A stretch of DNA of 64,000 nucleotides from Tsuneonella mangrovi (GTDB lineage Bacteria; Pseudomonadota; Alphaproteobacteria; Sphingomonadales; Sphingomonadaceae), in assembly GCF_002269345.1 (NCBI RefSeq), contig NZ_CP022889.1, positions 2,584,501 through 2,648,500 of the forward strand, written 5' to 3'. The position numbers and the translations under genes are program-made. The notes beneath the pieces are model-generated. The model worked only from the letters and a program-made list of their open reading frames with translations. It was not told the origin of the DNA and searched no databases. How positions within the stretch are numbered: position 1 is the stretch's first letter; each line of letters begins with the position of its first letter. This document shows, in pieces, positions 33,717 to 42,746 of this stretch.

Positions 33717-36700
33717 GCGATCTGGGCATCTCCGGCCGGCTGACCCGGGCGACGATCAATTCCCCGCTGACACCGCTGTTCCTGCTCACGGCGATCCTCG
33801 TCGGGATCATCGCAACGATGACGATCCCACGCGAGGAAGAACCGCAGATTAGCGTGCCGATGGTCGACATTCGTGTCGCTGCGCCGGGCCTTTCGGCGAG
33901 CGACGCGGTCGAACTGGTGGCCAAGCCGCTGGAAACGATCGTCAAGTCGATCGACGGGGTCGAACACGTATACACCCAGGCCGAGGACAACGGCGTGATG
34001 GTCACCGCGCGGTTCAAGGTCGGCTCCGATGCCGACGATGCTTCGACCCGTGTCCAGGAGAAGATCCAGGCCAATATCGACCGGATTCCGGTCGGCATAC
34101 CGCCACCGCAAGTGACCGTCCGCGGGATCAACGACGTGCCGATCGTGGTGCTCACGCTCAGCCCCAAGCCCGGCGCTCCGGGCAAGTGGAACGACCAGGC
34201 GCTCTATGAACTCGCCGAGCGGTTGAAGACCGAAGTCGCCAAAGTCGAAAATGTCGGGCTGACGTTCATTGTCGGCGGGCAGCAGCAAGCGATCCGCATC
34301 GTTCCCGATCCGGCGAAACTTGCCGCCAACCGCGTGCCGCTCGGTAGCGTGATCGAGGCGGCGAGCCAGGCCAATCGCAGCTTCCCTGTCGGCACCGTGC
34401 GGGAGAATGGGGAAGCGGCTACGGTGATGGCGGGGCAAACGCTCAAAACCGCGAAAGAAGTCGGCGACCTGCAGGTCCGCTCGATCACCGGCGCGCCGGT
34501 ATACCTGAAAGACGTGGCGACAGTCGTCGAAGGGCAGACGCAGTACCAGCACCGCGTGTGGCAATGGGCGCGCGACGGCAAGGACGACGCGTGGAATTCC
34601 GCCCCGGCGGTGAGCCTCGCGATCGCCAAGCGCACCGGCTCGAACGCGGTCAACGTGTCTGATGCAGTGGTTGAGCGGATCCACGAGCTCGAAGGGCCGC
34701 TGATCCCGAGCAGCGTGAAGGTCAGCATCACCCGCAACTACGGCGAGACTGCGAACGAGAAGGCCAACGAGCTTCTGTTCCACCTCGCGCTGGCGACGAT
34801 CTCGATCGTCATCCTGATCGGGTTTGCCATCGGCTGGCGCGAAGCGGGTGTGACCGCGATCGTCATCCCCACCACGATCCTGCTGACGATGTTCGCCAGC
34901 AACGTGATGGGCTTCACGATCAACCGCGTCAGCCTGTTCGCGCTGATCTTCTCGATCGGCATCCTCGTGGACGATGCGATCGTGATGATCGAGAACATCG
35001 CGCGGCACTGGGCGATGAATGATGGCCGTGACCGCAGGCAGGCGGCGATCGAAGCGGTGGCCGAAGTCGGGAACCCGACGATCATCGCTACGTTGACGGT
35101 GGTCGCCGCGCTTGTGCCGATGCTGTTCGTGTCTGGCCTGATGGGCCCCTACATGGCACCGATACCGATCAACGCCAGCGCGGCGATGGTGTTCAGCTTC
35201 TTTGTCGCGGTGATCATCGCGCCGTGGCTGATGATCCGTTTTGCGCGCACCGCGCTTTCGAGCCACGAGCACGAGGATTCGCATGGCGGCAAGATTGGCG
35301 CGCTCTACGGGCGGGTCGCTGCCAAGGTCATCCGCGACCGCAATACCGCTCGCCGGTTCCTGATCGGGGTAGGGGTGGCGACGCTTGTCGCGTGCTCGAT
35401 GTTCTACTTCAAGGCGGTGACGGTGAAGCTGCTGCCGTTCGACAACAAGTCCGAAGTCCAACTCGTGGTCGACATGCCCGAAGGGACCAGCCTCGAGACG
35501 ACCAGCGGCGTGCTTGAGCGCGCGGGATCGGTCACCCGTAGCTTCCCCGAGGTTGAATCGCTCGAAGCCTATGCCGGGACCAGCGCGCCGTTCAATTTTA
35601 ACGGGCTGGTGCGGCACTATTTCCTGCGCGACAAGCCGTGGATGGGTGATCTGATGGTGACGCTCTATCCCAAGGGCGACCGGTCGCAGTCGAGCCACGA
35701 GATCGCGGTCGCGCTGCGCAAGAAGCTTGCCGAAGCGATCCCGCTGCCGCCGGGTGCCTCGATCAAGGTCGTCGAAACGCCGCCCGGTCCACCGGTGCTG
35801 GCGACGCTGCTGGCGGAAATCTATGGCCCCAACGAAGCGGTGCGCAGGGCGACCGCGCTGCAAGTCGAGAAGATTTTCAAGTCGATCCCGTTCATCGTCG
35901 ATGTCGACAACAGTTTCGGGCAGGCGGTGCCCCAACTCAGGATCAATCCCGACCGCAGCAAGCTCGACTACTACGGCCTGTCGCAGCGGCAGGTGTATGA
36001 CAGCATCGGCGCGCTGATGGGCAACCAGACGGTCGGATACGCGCCGCAAGGGATGGGCCGGATGCCGCTGCCGATCCAGATCGGGCTAGACCAGTCACAG
36101 CGTAGCTGGAGCCAGGGCTTGGGCGCGACCCCGGTGGCGGCGATGCAGGGGCCGGGCGGACCGCAACTGATCCGCCTCGACCAGGTGGTGGACGTGACCA
36201 ACGCCAAGGGCGGTGAGTCGATCTATCGCCGAGACGGGCGCGGCGCGACGATGGTCATGGCTGACCTTGCCGGACGCTACGAAGCGCCGATTTACGGAAT
36301 GCTCGCGGTCGACAAGGCGATCGACAATTTCGACTGGACGAAGCACGGCCTGGAAAAGCCGGAAATCAGCTTGCATGGCCAGCCGACCAACGAGCAGCAC
36401 ACCACGCTGCTGTGGGACGGTGAATGGGAGATCACCTGGGTCACTTTCCGCGACATGGGCGCGGCGTTCATGGTCGCGCTGCTGGCGATCTACGTGCTGG
36501 TCGTCGGCCAGTTCAAGAACTTCAAGATCCCGCTGGTGATCCTCACGCCGATCCCGCTCACACTGGTCGGGATCGTGCTCGGCCATATGCTGTTCGGGGC
36601 ACCGTTCACCGCTACCAGCATGATCGGCTTCATTGCGCTTGCGGGGATTATCGTGCGCAATTCGATCCTGCTGGTCGATTTCATTCGCCACGCGCGAACG

Positions 36701-36958
36701 CCTGAGAAATCACTGCGCGACACGCTGCTCGAAGCCGGCATGATCCGCTTCAAGCCGATCGTGCTGACCGCGGCGGCGGCGATGATCGGCGCGGCGGTAA
36801 TCCTGACGGACCCGATTTTCCAGGGGCTGGCGATCTCGCTATTGTTCGGCCTTGCCAGTTCGACCATCCTGACGGTGCTGGTGATCCCGGCGATCTACGT
36901 CGTCCTGCGCGACGATGGCCGCCCGCTGACGCTGTTCCCCGAGGAGGCGAGCGAATGA
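33713..36958 (+). CDS. RND-family efflux pump, inner membrane
   Basis: Proton-driven pump of 1081 aa with the usual two halves, each with a periplasmic porter loop and six helices. ILVDDAIVMIEN contains the Asp pair of the proton relay, and GFIALAGIIVRNSILLVDF marks the second-half repeat. The porter region has GINDVPIVVLTLSPKPG. It starts with GTG inside the adaptor stop and overlaps the thioredoxin start by 4 nt. The sequence type is closer to the AcrB-like (HAE) group than to heavy-metal pumps, judged by motif only. Being locked between rhodanese and thioredoxin genes, it may export a sulfur-containing or thiol-reactive compound. Confidence 0.9.
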   Translation: MSDLGISGRLTRATINSPLTPLFLLTAILVGIIATMTIPREEEPQISVPMVDIRVAAPGLSASDAVELVAKPLETIVKSIDGVEHVYTQAEDNGVMVTARFKVGSDADDASTRVQEKIQANIDRIPVGIPPPQVTVRGINDVPIVVLTLSPKPGAPGKWNDQALYELAERLKTEVAKVENVGLTFIVGGQQQAIRIVPDPAKLAANRVPLGSVIEAASQANRSFPVGTVRENGEAATVMAGQTLKTAKEVGDLQVRSITGAPVYLKDVATVVEGQTQYQHRVWQWARDGKDDAWNSAPAVSLAIAKRTGSNAVNVSDAVVERIHELEGPLIPSSVKVSITRNYGETANEKANELLFHLALATISIVILIGFAIGWREAGVTAIVIPTTILLTMFASNVMGFTINRVSLFALIFSIGILVDDAIVMIENIARHWAMNDGRDRRQAAIEAVAEVGNPTIIATLTVVAALVPMLFVSGLMGPYMAPIPINASAAMVFSFFVAVIIAPWLMIRFARTALSSHEHEDSHGGKIGALYGRVAAKVIRDRNTARRFLIGVGVATLVACSMFYFKAVTVKLLPFDNKSEVQLVVDMPEGTSLETTSGVLERAGSVTRSFPEVESLEAYAGTSAPFNFNGLVRHYFLRDKPWMGDLMVTLYPKGDRSQSSHEIAVALRKKLAEAIPLPPGASIKVVETPPGPPVLATLLAEIYGPNEAVRRATALQVEKIFKSIPFIVDVDNSFGQAVPQLRINPDRSKLDYYGLSQRQVYDSIGALMGNQTVGYAPQGMGRMPLPIQIGLDQSQRSWSQGLGATPVAAMQGPGGPQLIRLDQVVDVTNAKGGESIYRRDGRGATMVMADLAGRYEAPIYGMLAVDKAIDNFDWTKHGLEKPEISLHGQPTNEQHTTLLWDGEWEITWVTFRDMGAAFMVALLAIYVLVVGQFKNFKIPLVILTPIPLTLVGIVLGHMLFGAPFTATSMIGFIALAGIIVRNSILLVDFIRHARTPEKSLRDTLLEAGMIRFKPIVLTAAAAMIGAAVILTDPIFQGLAISLLFGLASSTILTVLVIPAIYVVLRDDGRPLTLFPEEASE

Positions 36959-37395
36959 GCGCGAAAATCCTGATTTGCCCTTCGTGTGGTGCAGCAAACC
37001 GCGTGCCATCCACGCGGCTGGGCGAAGGCCCGGTTTGCGGAAAGTGCAAGGCGGCCTTGACGCCGCGCGATCCGCCGTCGGTCGGCGGAGCGGTCCTGGC
37101 GAAGATGATCGCCCGGTCGGACGTGCCGGTCGTGGTCGACTTCTGGGCTCCGTGGTGCGGGCCGTGCCGTGCGATGGCACCTGCCTATGCCGCTGCGGCC
37201 GCGCAATTGGGTGGGCAAGCGGTCTGCGTCAAATGCGATACCGAGGCCGAACAGGCGGCAGGGGCGCAGCATGCGATCCGCTCGATCCCGACGCTGGCCG
37301 TGTTTTCCGGGGGCAGGGAGGTCGCGCGGCAAGCGGGCGCGATGCCGCAAAACGTGATCGTGCAGTGGATCCGGCAGGCCCTGCCCGCCGGTTGA
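36955..37395 (+). CDS. trxC: Thioredoxin 2 (zinc-ribbon thioredoxin)
   Basis: Thioredoxin of 146 aa with the N-terminal zinc ribbon of TrxC (C8/C11 and C28/C31) and the active site WCGPC (Cys68, Cys71) in DFWAPWCGPCRAMAP. The cis-Pro is in IRSIPTLAVF. It reduces disulfides and persulfides in the cytoplasm. Translational coupling to the RND pump (ATGA overlap) is unusual for trxC and ties it to the sulfur block. It converges with the arsR gene 13 bp away. Confidence 0.93.
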   Translation: MSAKILICPSCGAANRVPSTRLGEGPVCGKCKAALTPRDPPSVGGAVLAKMIARSDVPVVVDFWAPWCGPCRAMAPAYAAAAAQLGGQAVCVKCDTEAEQAAGAQHAIRSIPTLAVFSGGREVARQAGAMPQNVIVQWIRQALPAG

Positions 37396-37407
37396 CCGAA
37401 ATCGCTT

Positions 37408-37785
37408 TCAGTTCCGGCTGAGGATGCGGGCGAAAGTCGCGGCGCTGCCGCTGCTCGCCGGGCGTCCCGACGGACGCTCGCGGTGGGCGTCGAACGCAGT
37501 ACCGGCCAGCGCATCGAGCAGGTCGCTCGCGCCGAGCATCTGGTCGCGGTCGACCCGGTAGTAGATCTTCTTCCCGTCGCGCCGGGTAATCACCAGCGAG
37601 GCCTTGCGCAGGATTGCCAGCTGTTGCGAAAGCCCGGGCTGGGCGATCCCGGTGGCTTCCTCGATTTCGCTGACCGAGTGCGGCTCGTCCTTGATCGCAC
37701 ACAGGATCTGCAGGCGCACCGGGTGGGCCACCGCGCGCAGCACTTCGGCGCTGCCGTCGAAATCGCGATCGATCGGTTCAGCCAT
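37408..37785 (-). CDS. ArsR-family regulator, BigR-like, with one cysteine
   Basis: Winged-helix regulator of 125 aa. ATG 37785 is used: the longer frame adds 26 unrelated residues, and this start overlaps the peroxiredoxin stop by 8 nt. The family core AEVLRAVAHPVRLQILCAIKD and the DNA helix GIAQPGLSQQLAILRKASLV are clear. Only Cys29 is present, next to the ILC position of the first SqrR/BigR cysteine; the second cysteine near the C-terminal helix is missing, so sensing must differ or work between subunits. It is coded with the peroxiredoxin and may bind the ACATATACA elements. Confidence 0.85.
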   Translation of the reverse strand: MAEPIDRDFDGSAEVLRAVAHPVRLQILCAIKDEPHSVSEIEEATGIAQPGLSQQLAILRKASLVITRRDGKKIYYRVDRDQMLGASDLLDALAGTAFDAHRERPSGRPASSGSAATFARILSRN

Positions 37786-38437
37786 TGGCGTTTCCCGGCT
37801 TTGCTGGCTTGTAAAACCATTCGCTCGCGGTCGAACTCGCGAACAAACCATCGGTGGTCTCACCGGGCACTTGCAAAAGATTGCCGCCGGGCTGCCAGTC
37901 CGCCGGGACCAGCGCGTCGTCGCGATCGGCCAGCTGCAGCGCTTTCAGCAATCGCAGCATTTCGGGAATCGAGCGTCCGACGTTCGAAGGATAACAGATC
38001 GAAGCCCGCAGGACCCCGCCCGGGGAAATGAAGTAGGTTGTTCTCACGCCGGTCGCATCGGCCGCATCGCCGCCGACCATCCCGTAGGCGCGGGCGATCT
38101 CGACCGTCGGGTCTTCCACGATCGGGAAAGTCACTTCGAATCCGGTCATGTCGTAGATCGAGCGAACCCACGCCAAGTGGGAAAACAGGCTGTCGACCGA
38201 CAGCCCTATCAGGGTGCAGCCAAGCGCCTCGAACTCCGCCTGGGCCTTCGCAAGCGCGACGAATTCACTGGTGCATACCGGAGTAAAATCGGCCGGGTGG
38301 GCGAACAGCACGACCCACCGGTCGTCGTAGTCGCCAAGGTCGATCGGACCTTGCGTGCTGCGCGCGGTGAAGCGCGGTACGACATCGCCGATCCGAAGGG
38401 GTGGCGCAGGAGTAGTCTGGCTGGCAAATTCGTTCAT
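37778..38437 (-). CDS. 1-Cys peroxiredoxin (Prx6 type)
   Basis: Peroxiredoxin of 219 aa with the peroxidatic Cys55 in FAHPADFTPVCTSEF and the long C-terminal domain of the Prx6 group. Cys83 (EALGCTLIG) and Cys136 (RASICYPSN) are not at the usual resolving place. It would reduce peroxides or take part in persulfide handling. ATG 38437 begins MNEFASQTTP; a 13-residue longer frame is less likely. It is the first gene of a two-gene leftward unit with arsR and is divergent from the persulfide dioxygenase gene. Confidence 0.9.
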   Translation of the reverse strand: MNEFASQTTPAPPLRIGDVVPRFTARSTQGPIDLGDYDDRWVVLFAHPADFTPVCTSEFVALAKAQAEFEALGCTLIGLSVDSLFSHLAWVRSIYDMTGFEVTFPIVEDPTVEIARAYGMVGGDAADATGVRTTYFISPGGVLRASICYPSNVGRSIPEMLRLLKALQLADRDDALVPADWQPGGNLLQVPGETTDGLFASSTASEWFYKPAKPGNANG

Positions 38438-38467
38438 GATCGTCCGCAGGTTAAGCCAGCCGTTCGC

Positions 38468-38496
38468 TTGACGCAAGACATATACATTATTACTTA
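38468..38496. promoter_or_regulatory. peroxiredoxin/dioxygenase divergent promoter with ACATATACA element
   Basis: TTGACG at 38468 is followed at 38478 by ACATATACA, identical to the element at 32308, in an AT-rich 86-bp gap between the divergent starts. The TTGAC-to-element distance is 10 here and 12 at the other site, so the regulator would sit between the -35 and -10 regions. The -10 hexamer itself is not clear. Confidence 0.5.
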
Positions 38497-38523
38497 CAAT
38501 TTTTAATTAGGAATGGGAATGCG

Positions 38524-39465
38524 ATGATGGCCGACAAGGCTCGAGATACTGCTCTCGAACGGGCTTCCGAGGTAACCCGCAGCGCACTTGCAGGCGCTGC
38601 GGCAGCACCCGTTGTCGCAACCTTCTTCGACGAAGCGACGTTTACTGCCACCCACGTCGTGCACGATCCCGCGACCTTCACGGCGGCGATAATCGACTCC
38701 GTGCTCGACTACGATCCCGCGGCGGGCGCGGTTTCCCACGCTTCGGCTGATCAAGTGATCGCCTATGTGCGGGAAAACGGCCTGACTGTCGCATGGTTGC
38801 TCGAAACGCACGCCCATGCCGATCACTTGTCTGCTGCACCTTACCTGCAAGACCAGCTCGGCGGCACGATTGCGATCGGCCAGGACATCACCGAGGTCCA
38901 GCGCACCTTCGGCGTCACTTTCAACGAGGGCCAAGCATTTGCGCGCGATGGATCGCAGTTCGACCGGCTGTTTGGTGATGGCGACACCTTCCGTATCGGC
39001 GAGCTCGAGGCGGTGGTGCTGCACGTCCCCGGCCATACCCCGGCGGATGTCGCATATGTGATCGGCGATGCAGTGTTCACCGGCGACACGATGTTCATGC
39101 CCGATTATGGCACCGCGCGGGCGGATTTCCCGGGCGGCGATGCGCGCGAGCTCTATCGTTCGATCCGGCGTCTGTTGTCGCTTCCCGGCGAGAGCCGGCT
39201 GTTTCTCTGCCACGACTACAAGGCACCCGGCCGCGACCACTATGCGTGGGAGACTACCGTCGCAGGGGAGCGCAAGGGCAATGTCCACGCGGCCGACGGA
39301 GTGAGCGAGGACGATTTTGTCGAGATGCGCGAGACGCGCGACAAGGGATTGGGGATGCCGCGACTGATCCTGCCTTCGATCCAGGTCAATATGCGTGCGG
39401 GGCATTTCCCGGAGCCGGAAGACAACGGCACGCGCTACCTCAAGATCCCGCTCACAGGCGCCTGA
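38524..39465 (+). CDS. Metallo-beta-lactamase-fold persulfide dioxygenase (ETHE1/Blh-like)
   Basis: Non-haem iron enzyme of 313 aa that would oxidize glutathione persulfide to sulfite and glutathione. It has the metal motif THAHADHLSAA (95–105), VLHVPGHTPADVAYV, FTGDTMFMPDYGTARADFP and LFLCHDYKAPGR, all in the order of ETHE1-like dioxygenases. The C-terminal IQVNMRAGHFPEPEDNGTRYL is typical of the Blh group linked with BigR. Either ATG 38524 or 38527 could start it. The sulfite made would be handled by SoeABC. It is separated from the peroxiredoxin gene by the ACATATACA promoter. Confidence 0.88.
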   Translation: MMADKARDTALERASEVTRSALAGAAAAPVVATFFDEATFTATHVVHDPATFTAAIIDSVLDYDPAAGAVSHASADQVIAYVRENGLTVAWLLETHAHADHLSAAPYLQDQLGGTIAIGQDITEVQRTFGVTFNEGQAFARDGSQFDRLFGDGDTFRIGELEAVVLHVPGHTPADVAYVIGDAVFTGDTMFMPDYGTARADFPGGDARELYRSIRRLLSLPGESRLFLCHDYKAPGRDHYAWETTVAGERKGNVHAADGVSEDDFVEMRETRDKGLGMPRLILPSIQVNMRAGHFPEPEDNGTRYLKIPLTGA

Positions 39466-39548
39466 ACGCCGTAGCCGCGCTATCCGGCGCTCCGTCGATA
39501 GATCGGAGTCCCGGCAGATTGAGAAATGGGTTGCAAACCACGGCGGAT

Positions 39549-39625
<77 letters not shown>

Positions 39626-39646
39626 ACCGTGTGCCGTCCGGCCCGA

Positions 39647-39722
39647 TGGTGGGCCCGGCAGGATTCGAACCCGCGACCTAGCCGTTATGAGCGGCCAGCT
39701 CTAACCGCTGAGCTACAGGCCC
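39647..39722 (-). tRNA. tRNA with CAU anticodon, most like tRNA-Ile2 (lysidine type)
   Basis: Cloverleaf of 76 nt with encoded CCA. The acceptor GGGCCTG pairs with CGGGCCC through one G-U pair. The loop CTCATAA gives CAU. The CTCATAACGGCTAGGTCGC stretch and the 5'-GGGCCTGTAGCTCAG match tRNA-Ile(CAU), whose C34 is changed to lysidine to read AUA, better than initiator or elongator Met. The Met reading cannot be fully excluded by eye. Confidence 0.9.
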
Positions 39723-39762
39723 TTCGCCGGTGCCGGAGCGCGCGCGGTAGCCTGCGCGGGTG

Positions 39763-40836
39763 CTACTGGCAAGCGTCTCTGAGGCCCGCCGCTGCGGCAA
39801 TCTCGGCGACGGTCGTCGGTGCGACCGCGCGCATCTCCAGGTAGGTGTAGATCCGCTCGAACCAGTCGTAGAATCGTTCAAGGTCGGCTTCGCTCCGCAC
39901 GTAGGGGGTGTGGCCGACCGCGAGCGAGGGCGAATGGAAGCTCAGCACCAGCAACGGCAGCCCGTCGTCGAGCGCCATGTCGATCCCGCGCAGCGCCTCT
40001 TCGGCGGTCACCCCTTCGGGCGTCAGAGCAATCCGCTCGAGCAGCCCGAGCCGCGAGAACACGCCGCGTCCGCGCGGGATTCGGTCTAACAGCGGGTTGA
40101 GCAACCGCCCTTGTCGCCGCAGCAGGCCCCAGTAAACCGTCGTCAGCGGCAGCTCGAGCAGGTCTCGCTCTCCACCTTCGACCCAGTAAGGGACCAGCGG
40201 GTGATCGGCGTAGTTCGGCCCGTACCCGCCGCGATAGTCAAAGTTGGCGCGCACCGAGCTGTCGACCGACACCCCCGCATCGCGCATCAGCCGCGCGGTT
40301 TCGGGGCCGAGGCCATAGCGGCCCGCGCGGTAGATCAGCGGCTGAGTACCGAAGTTCTCGGCAATCGCGTCGCGCAGGCGCAGGAACTTGTCGCGTTCGA
40401 GCGCGGGCGGCAGGTTGCCGACATATGAATTGCGCTCGTTGACCTCTTCTTCGAACGGCGGGTTGACCCACGGGTGCAGCTGGATGCCGACTTCAGCCTT
40501 CCCGGCCTTTACCGCTCCGCCGAGCAGCTCAATCGCTGCCGGTGCTTGCACGATCGGCCAGTCGACGAGGTAGGTGGGGACCACGCCCATCGCTTCGCAC
40601 ATCTGCTGGAACCGGGCGATATGCGGGACATGTTCGACACCGTGCCGATCGCGCGTGAACGGGCCGTTCCAGTCGAATTCTTCCTCCGTATCGACCGTCA
40701 GCAGCGAGCGTTGGCCGAAGTCCTTGCCGAGATCGGCTTTGCGCCCTGCGCCGGGCGGTTGTGTGATCGGACGCTCGCTCAAGCGCTGGCCCCGCTGCCG
40801 CGATTGCCCTTCAGCCGGACACCGCTTCGTCGGCAA
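39763..40836 (-). CDS. Polysaccharide deacetylase family protein
   Basis: NodB-like carbohydrate esterase of up to 357 aa. LLTVDTEEEFDW gives the first Asp motif, VGIQLHPWVNPPF the His motif, and IYRAGRYGLGPET the conserved Arg region. It would deacetylate an N-acetylated sugar in a cell-surface glycan. The first 40 residues are coded over the end of the histidine kinase gene (26-nt overlap) and look non-conserved, so a start nearer LSERPITQP is possible. No signal peptide is visible. It is probably in one unit with the kinase gene. Confidence 0.8.
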   Translation of the reverse strand: MPTKRCPAEGQSRQRGQRLSERPITQPPGAGRKADLGKDFGQRSLLTVDTEEEFDWNGPFTRDRHGVEHVPHIARFQQMCEAMGVVPTYLVDWPIVQAPAAIELLGGAVKAGKAEVGIQLHPWVNPPFEEEVNERNSYVGNLPPALERDKFLRLRDAIAENFGTQPLIYRAGRYGLGPETARLMRDAGVSVDSSVRANFDYRGGYGPNYADHPLVPYWVEGGERDLLELPLTTVYWGLLRRQGRLLNPLLDRIPRGRGVFSRLGLLERIALTPEGVTAEEALRGIDMALDDGLPLLVLSFHSPSLAVGHTPYVRSEADLERFYDWFERIYTYLEMRAVAPTTVAEIAAAAGLRDACQ

Positions 40837-42493
40837 TGTCGCTAGGGGCGGGCTTGGTCTTGGTCAAGCACGGGAGCCGGAGCAGTAGCTGGCCGCGCTC
40901 GCTCACAAGATCGCCACCAGCCGCGCGCGCTTCGGCCCGCGCCAAACGCAACGCAAAGCCGACACCGAACATACCGGCGCTGACTGCGCCCGATGCCCGG
41001 GTCCCGTCGGCGAACACGTCGTCGCGCGCGGCAAGTGCTGCGGGCAGGGCGCAATCGAGCGTGGCGGTGCCGTTGGAGCATTCGAGCGACAGCGCGATCT
41101 GTTCGCCTGCGCCGATCGATCCGGTGAGTGTCGCCAGCAGCCGCCATGCGAGCGCTTCTGCCTCGGTGGGTGCAATCGGCACCTTCACGCCGCCGGTTTC
41201 GGGCAGGGTCAGCACGAAGCCTGCGTTGCGGGCCCTCAGCACTTCCTGCAGCTGCGCGGCGAGGCGCGAGAGGATCGCCGCGAAGTCGCTCTCACCATCT
41301 TCGAGCGCAAGCGCACCGCTCTCGAGTTTGGCCAGCCGGTCGAGTTCGTCGAACCCGGCAAGCATCCGTGCGGCATCGCCGGCAATCGCTGCCGCCAGCG
41401 CGCGGTATTCGTGCGGAGTCGGCCCGAACAGCTGTTGCTGGATCACTTCGGCAAATCCCTGGATCGCATTGACCGGGGTCTTCAGCTCGTGGAGGAGCTG
41501 GCGCATCAGGTCCGCGCTGCGATCTCCCTGTCGAGGGTGCGATACCGTCGGTGTTTCGGGCGGGCGGCGGAAGCGCCCCGCGTAACCGTAGAAATGGCCG
41601 CCCGGATCGGTGAATCGCGGCGTCGCATCGACGATCCATTGGCCCGCGACTTGCGGCGCGCCGTCCCAGCTCAGCGCGAAGTGGCGCAGCGGTTGGCGAT
41701 CTCGGCGGGCGGCGTCGCGTGCCGGCGGCAGGGTCGCCCCGACGACCATCGGCGCAACACCGGCTTCCGCCCAATCGATCCGCCCTTCGGCATCGGTGGT
41801 GAAGGCGAATCCGGCGAGCGGGGCGCGGATCGGTTCGCTCCGATCGCCGAGCGGCAAGCGCGGCGAGTCCCCGCTCGGCTGGCGGGTCGGGCGGCTCTTG
41901 CGGAAGCTCTCGATGCGGCGGACCAGTGCGCCGATCTCGCTGTCCTCTGCCTCTGCTTCGGGTTCCGCAGCACGTTCGTCGATTAGGTCGTTCGCTGCGA
42001 TCGGGCGCGCGGGGCCATGATCGAGTTCGACCTCGGGTTCGACCGGCAGGTCGGGGCTCGGCAGGCCACGGTCGCGCACCCCGAGCCGTTCGAGCAGCTC
42101 CATCGTCGGCGCGGGCAAATCGCGGCGCAGGCGCAGGAAGCCGCGGGCACGAACCGGAAGGCGGGGGATCACCGCCTCCCAGTCGTCTGCTGAAAGTTGG
42201 GCCACGCCGAGCGCGGCAGCGGCAATCTCCGGCTCGTCGTCGGCCAGGTGCATCACCAGTTCGGGATTGCGGAAGCGCAGGCCCGGTTCGCGGATCATCG
42301 TCGCGCGGTCGGACACTGCGATCGTTTCACCGAGTGCCGCCAGCCGCAGCCAGGCGGCGGCCAGCAGGCTCTCGTCTCCGGTCGTGCGACGCGCGCCGAG
42401 CAAGTCGAGCAGCTGGCGATACTGTGTTCGCGCCGCACGCTCGCCCGCGGCGCGGTGGCGCAACACGGTGGCAAGGCGGTCGTCGATCTGCAT
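40811..42493 (-). CDS. Sensor histidine kinase-like protein with degenerate ATPase domain
   Basis: Cytoplasmic protein of 560 aa. The N-terminal 200 residues are helical and unknown, and a PAS-like middle (DPGGHFYGYAGRFRRP) precedes the H-box LLHELKTPVNAIQGFAEVI, which contains the phospho-accepting His. The ATP-binding part is odd: the N-box Asn is not seen (LAWRLLATLTGSIG), the DxGxG motif is missing (TATLDCALPAALAARDD), and only a G2-like VGFALRLARAEARAAGG remains. It may be a weak kinase or a phosphotransfer/docking protein. No response regulator is next to it. Confidence 0.75.
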   Translation of the reverse strand: MQIDDRLATVLRHRAAGERAARTQYRQLLDLLGARRTTGDESLLAAAWLRLAALGETIAVSDRATMIREPGLRFRNPELVMHLADDEPEIAAAALGVAQLSADDWEAVIPRLPVRARGFLRLRRDLPAPTMELLERLGVRDRGLPSPDLPVEPEVELDHGPARPIAANDLIDERAAEPEAEAEDSEIGALVRRIESFRKSRPTRQPSGDSPRLPLGDRSEPIRAPLAGFAFTTDAEGRIDWAEAGVAPMVVGATLPPARDAARRDRQPLRHFALSWDGAPQVAGQWIVDATPRFTDPGGHFYGYAGRFRRPPETPTVSHPRQGDRSADLMRQLLHELKTPVNAIQGFAEVIQQQLFGPTPHEYRALAAAIAGDAARMLAGFDELDRLAKLESGALALEDGESDFAAILSRLAAQLQEVLRARNAGFVLTLPETGGVKVPIAPTEAEALAWRLLATLTGSIGAGEQIALSLECSNGTATLDCALPAALAARDDVFADGTRASGAVSAGMFGVGFALRLARAEARAAGGDLVSERGQLLLRLPCLTKTKPAPSDIADEAVSG

Positions 42494-42746
42494 CGGCTTG
42501 CTTAAAACTCTCCAAATGGGCCCACGGGCCCTGCGCTGAATCGGCGGCGGCGCTCGCGCGCCTTCGCACGGGTGCTTCTAACAGGCCCACGAACCTGCGG
42601 AATCGGCAGTGCGGGCTGCGTTGCAAAGCGGGACAATTGCTGGCAGAAACAATAATATTAGCCGCAAGGGCGATTCTGCGCGGCAATCGTTGCTTTGCTG
42701 GGTGCAGGCCGCAAAGCTGGATAGGGTTTCCTGCGGGGGCACGGCA

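Noticed and set aside
33569-36049. 826-aa minus-strand frame over the RND adaptor and pump
   Set aside because: Its composition (His/Arg/Asp-rich) is that of an antisense shadow, while the plus strand codes clear RND motifs.
42650-42665. ATATTAG before the lrp gene as a further sHdr-type half-site
   Set aside because: There is no second arm, no sulfur gene nearby, and the sequence is a short AT-rich match.
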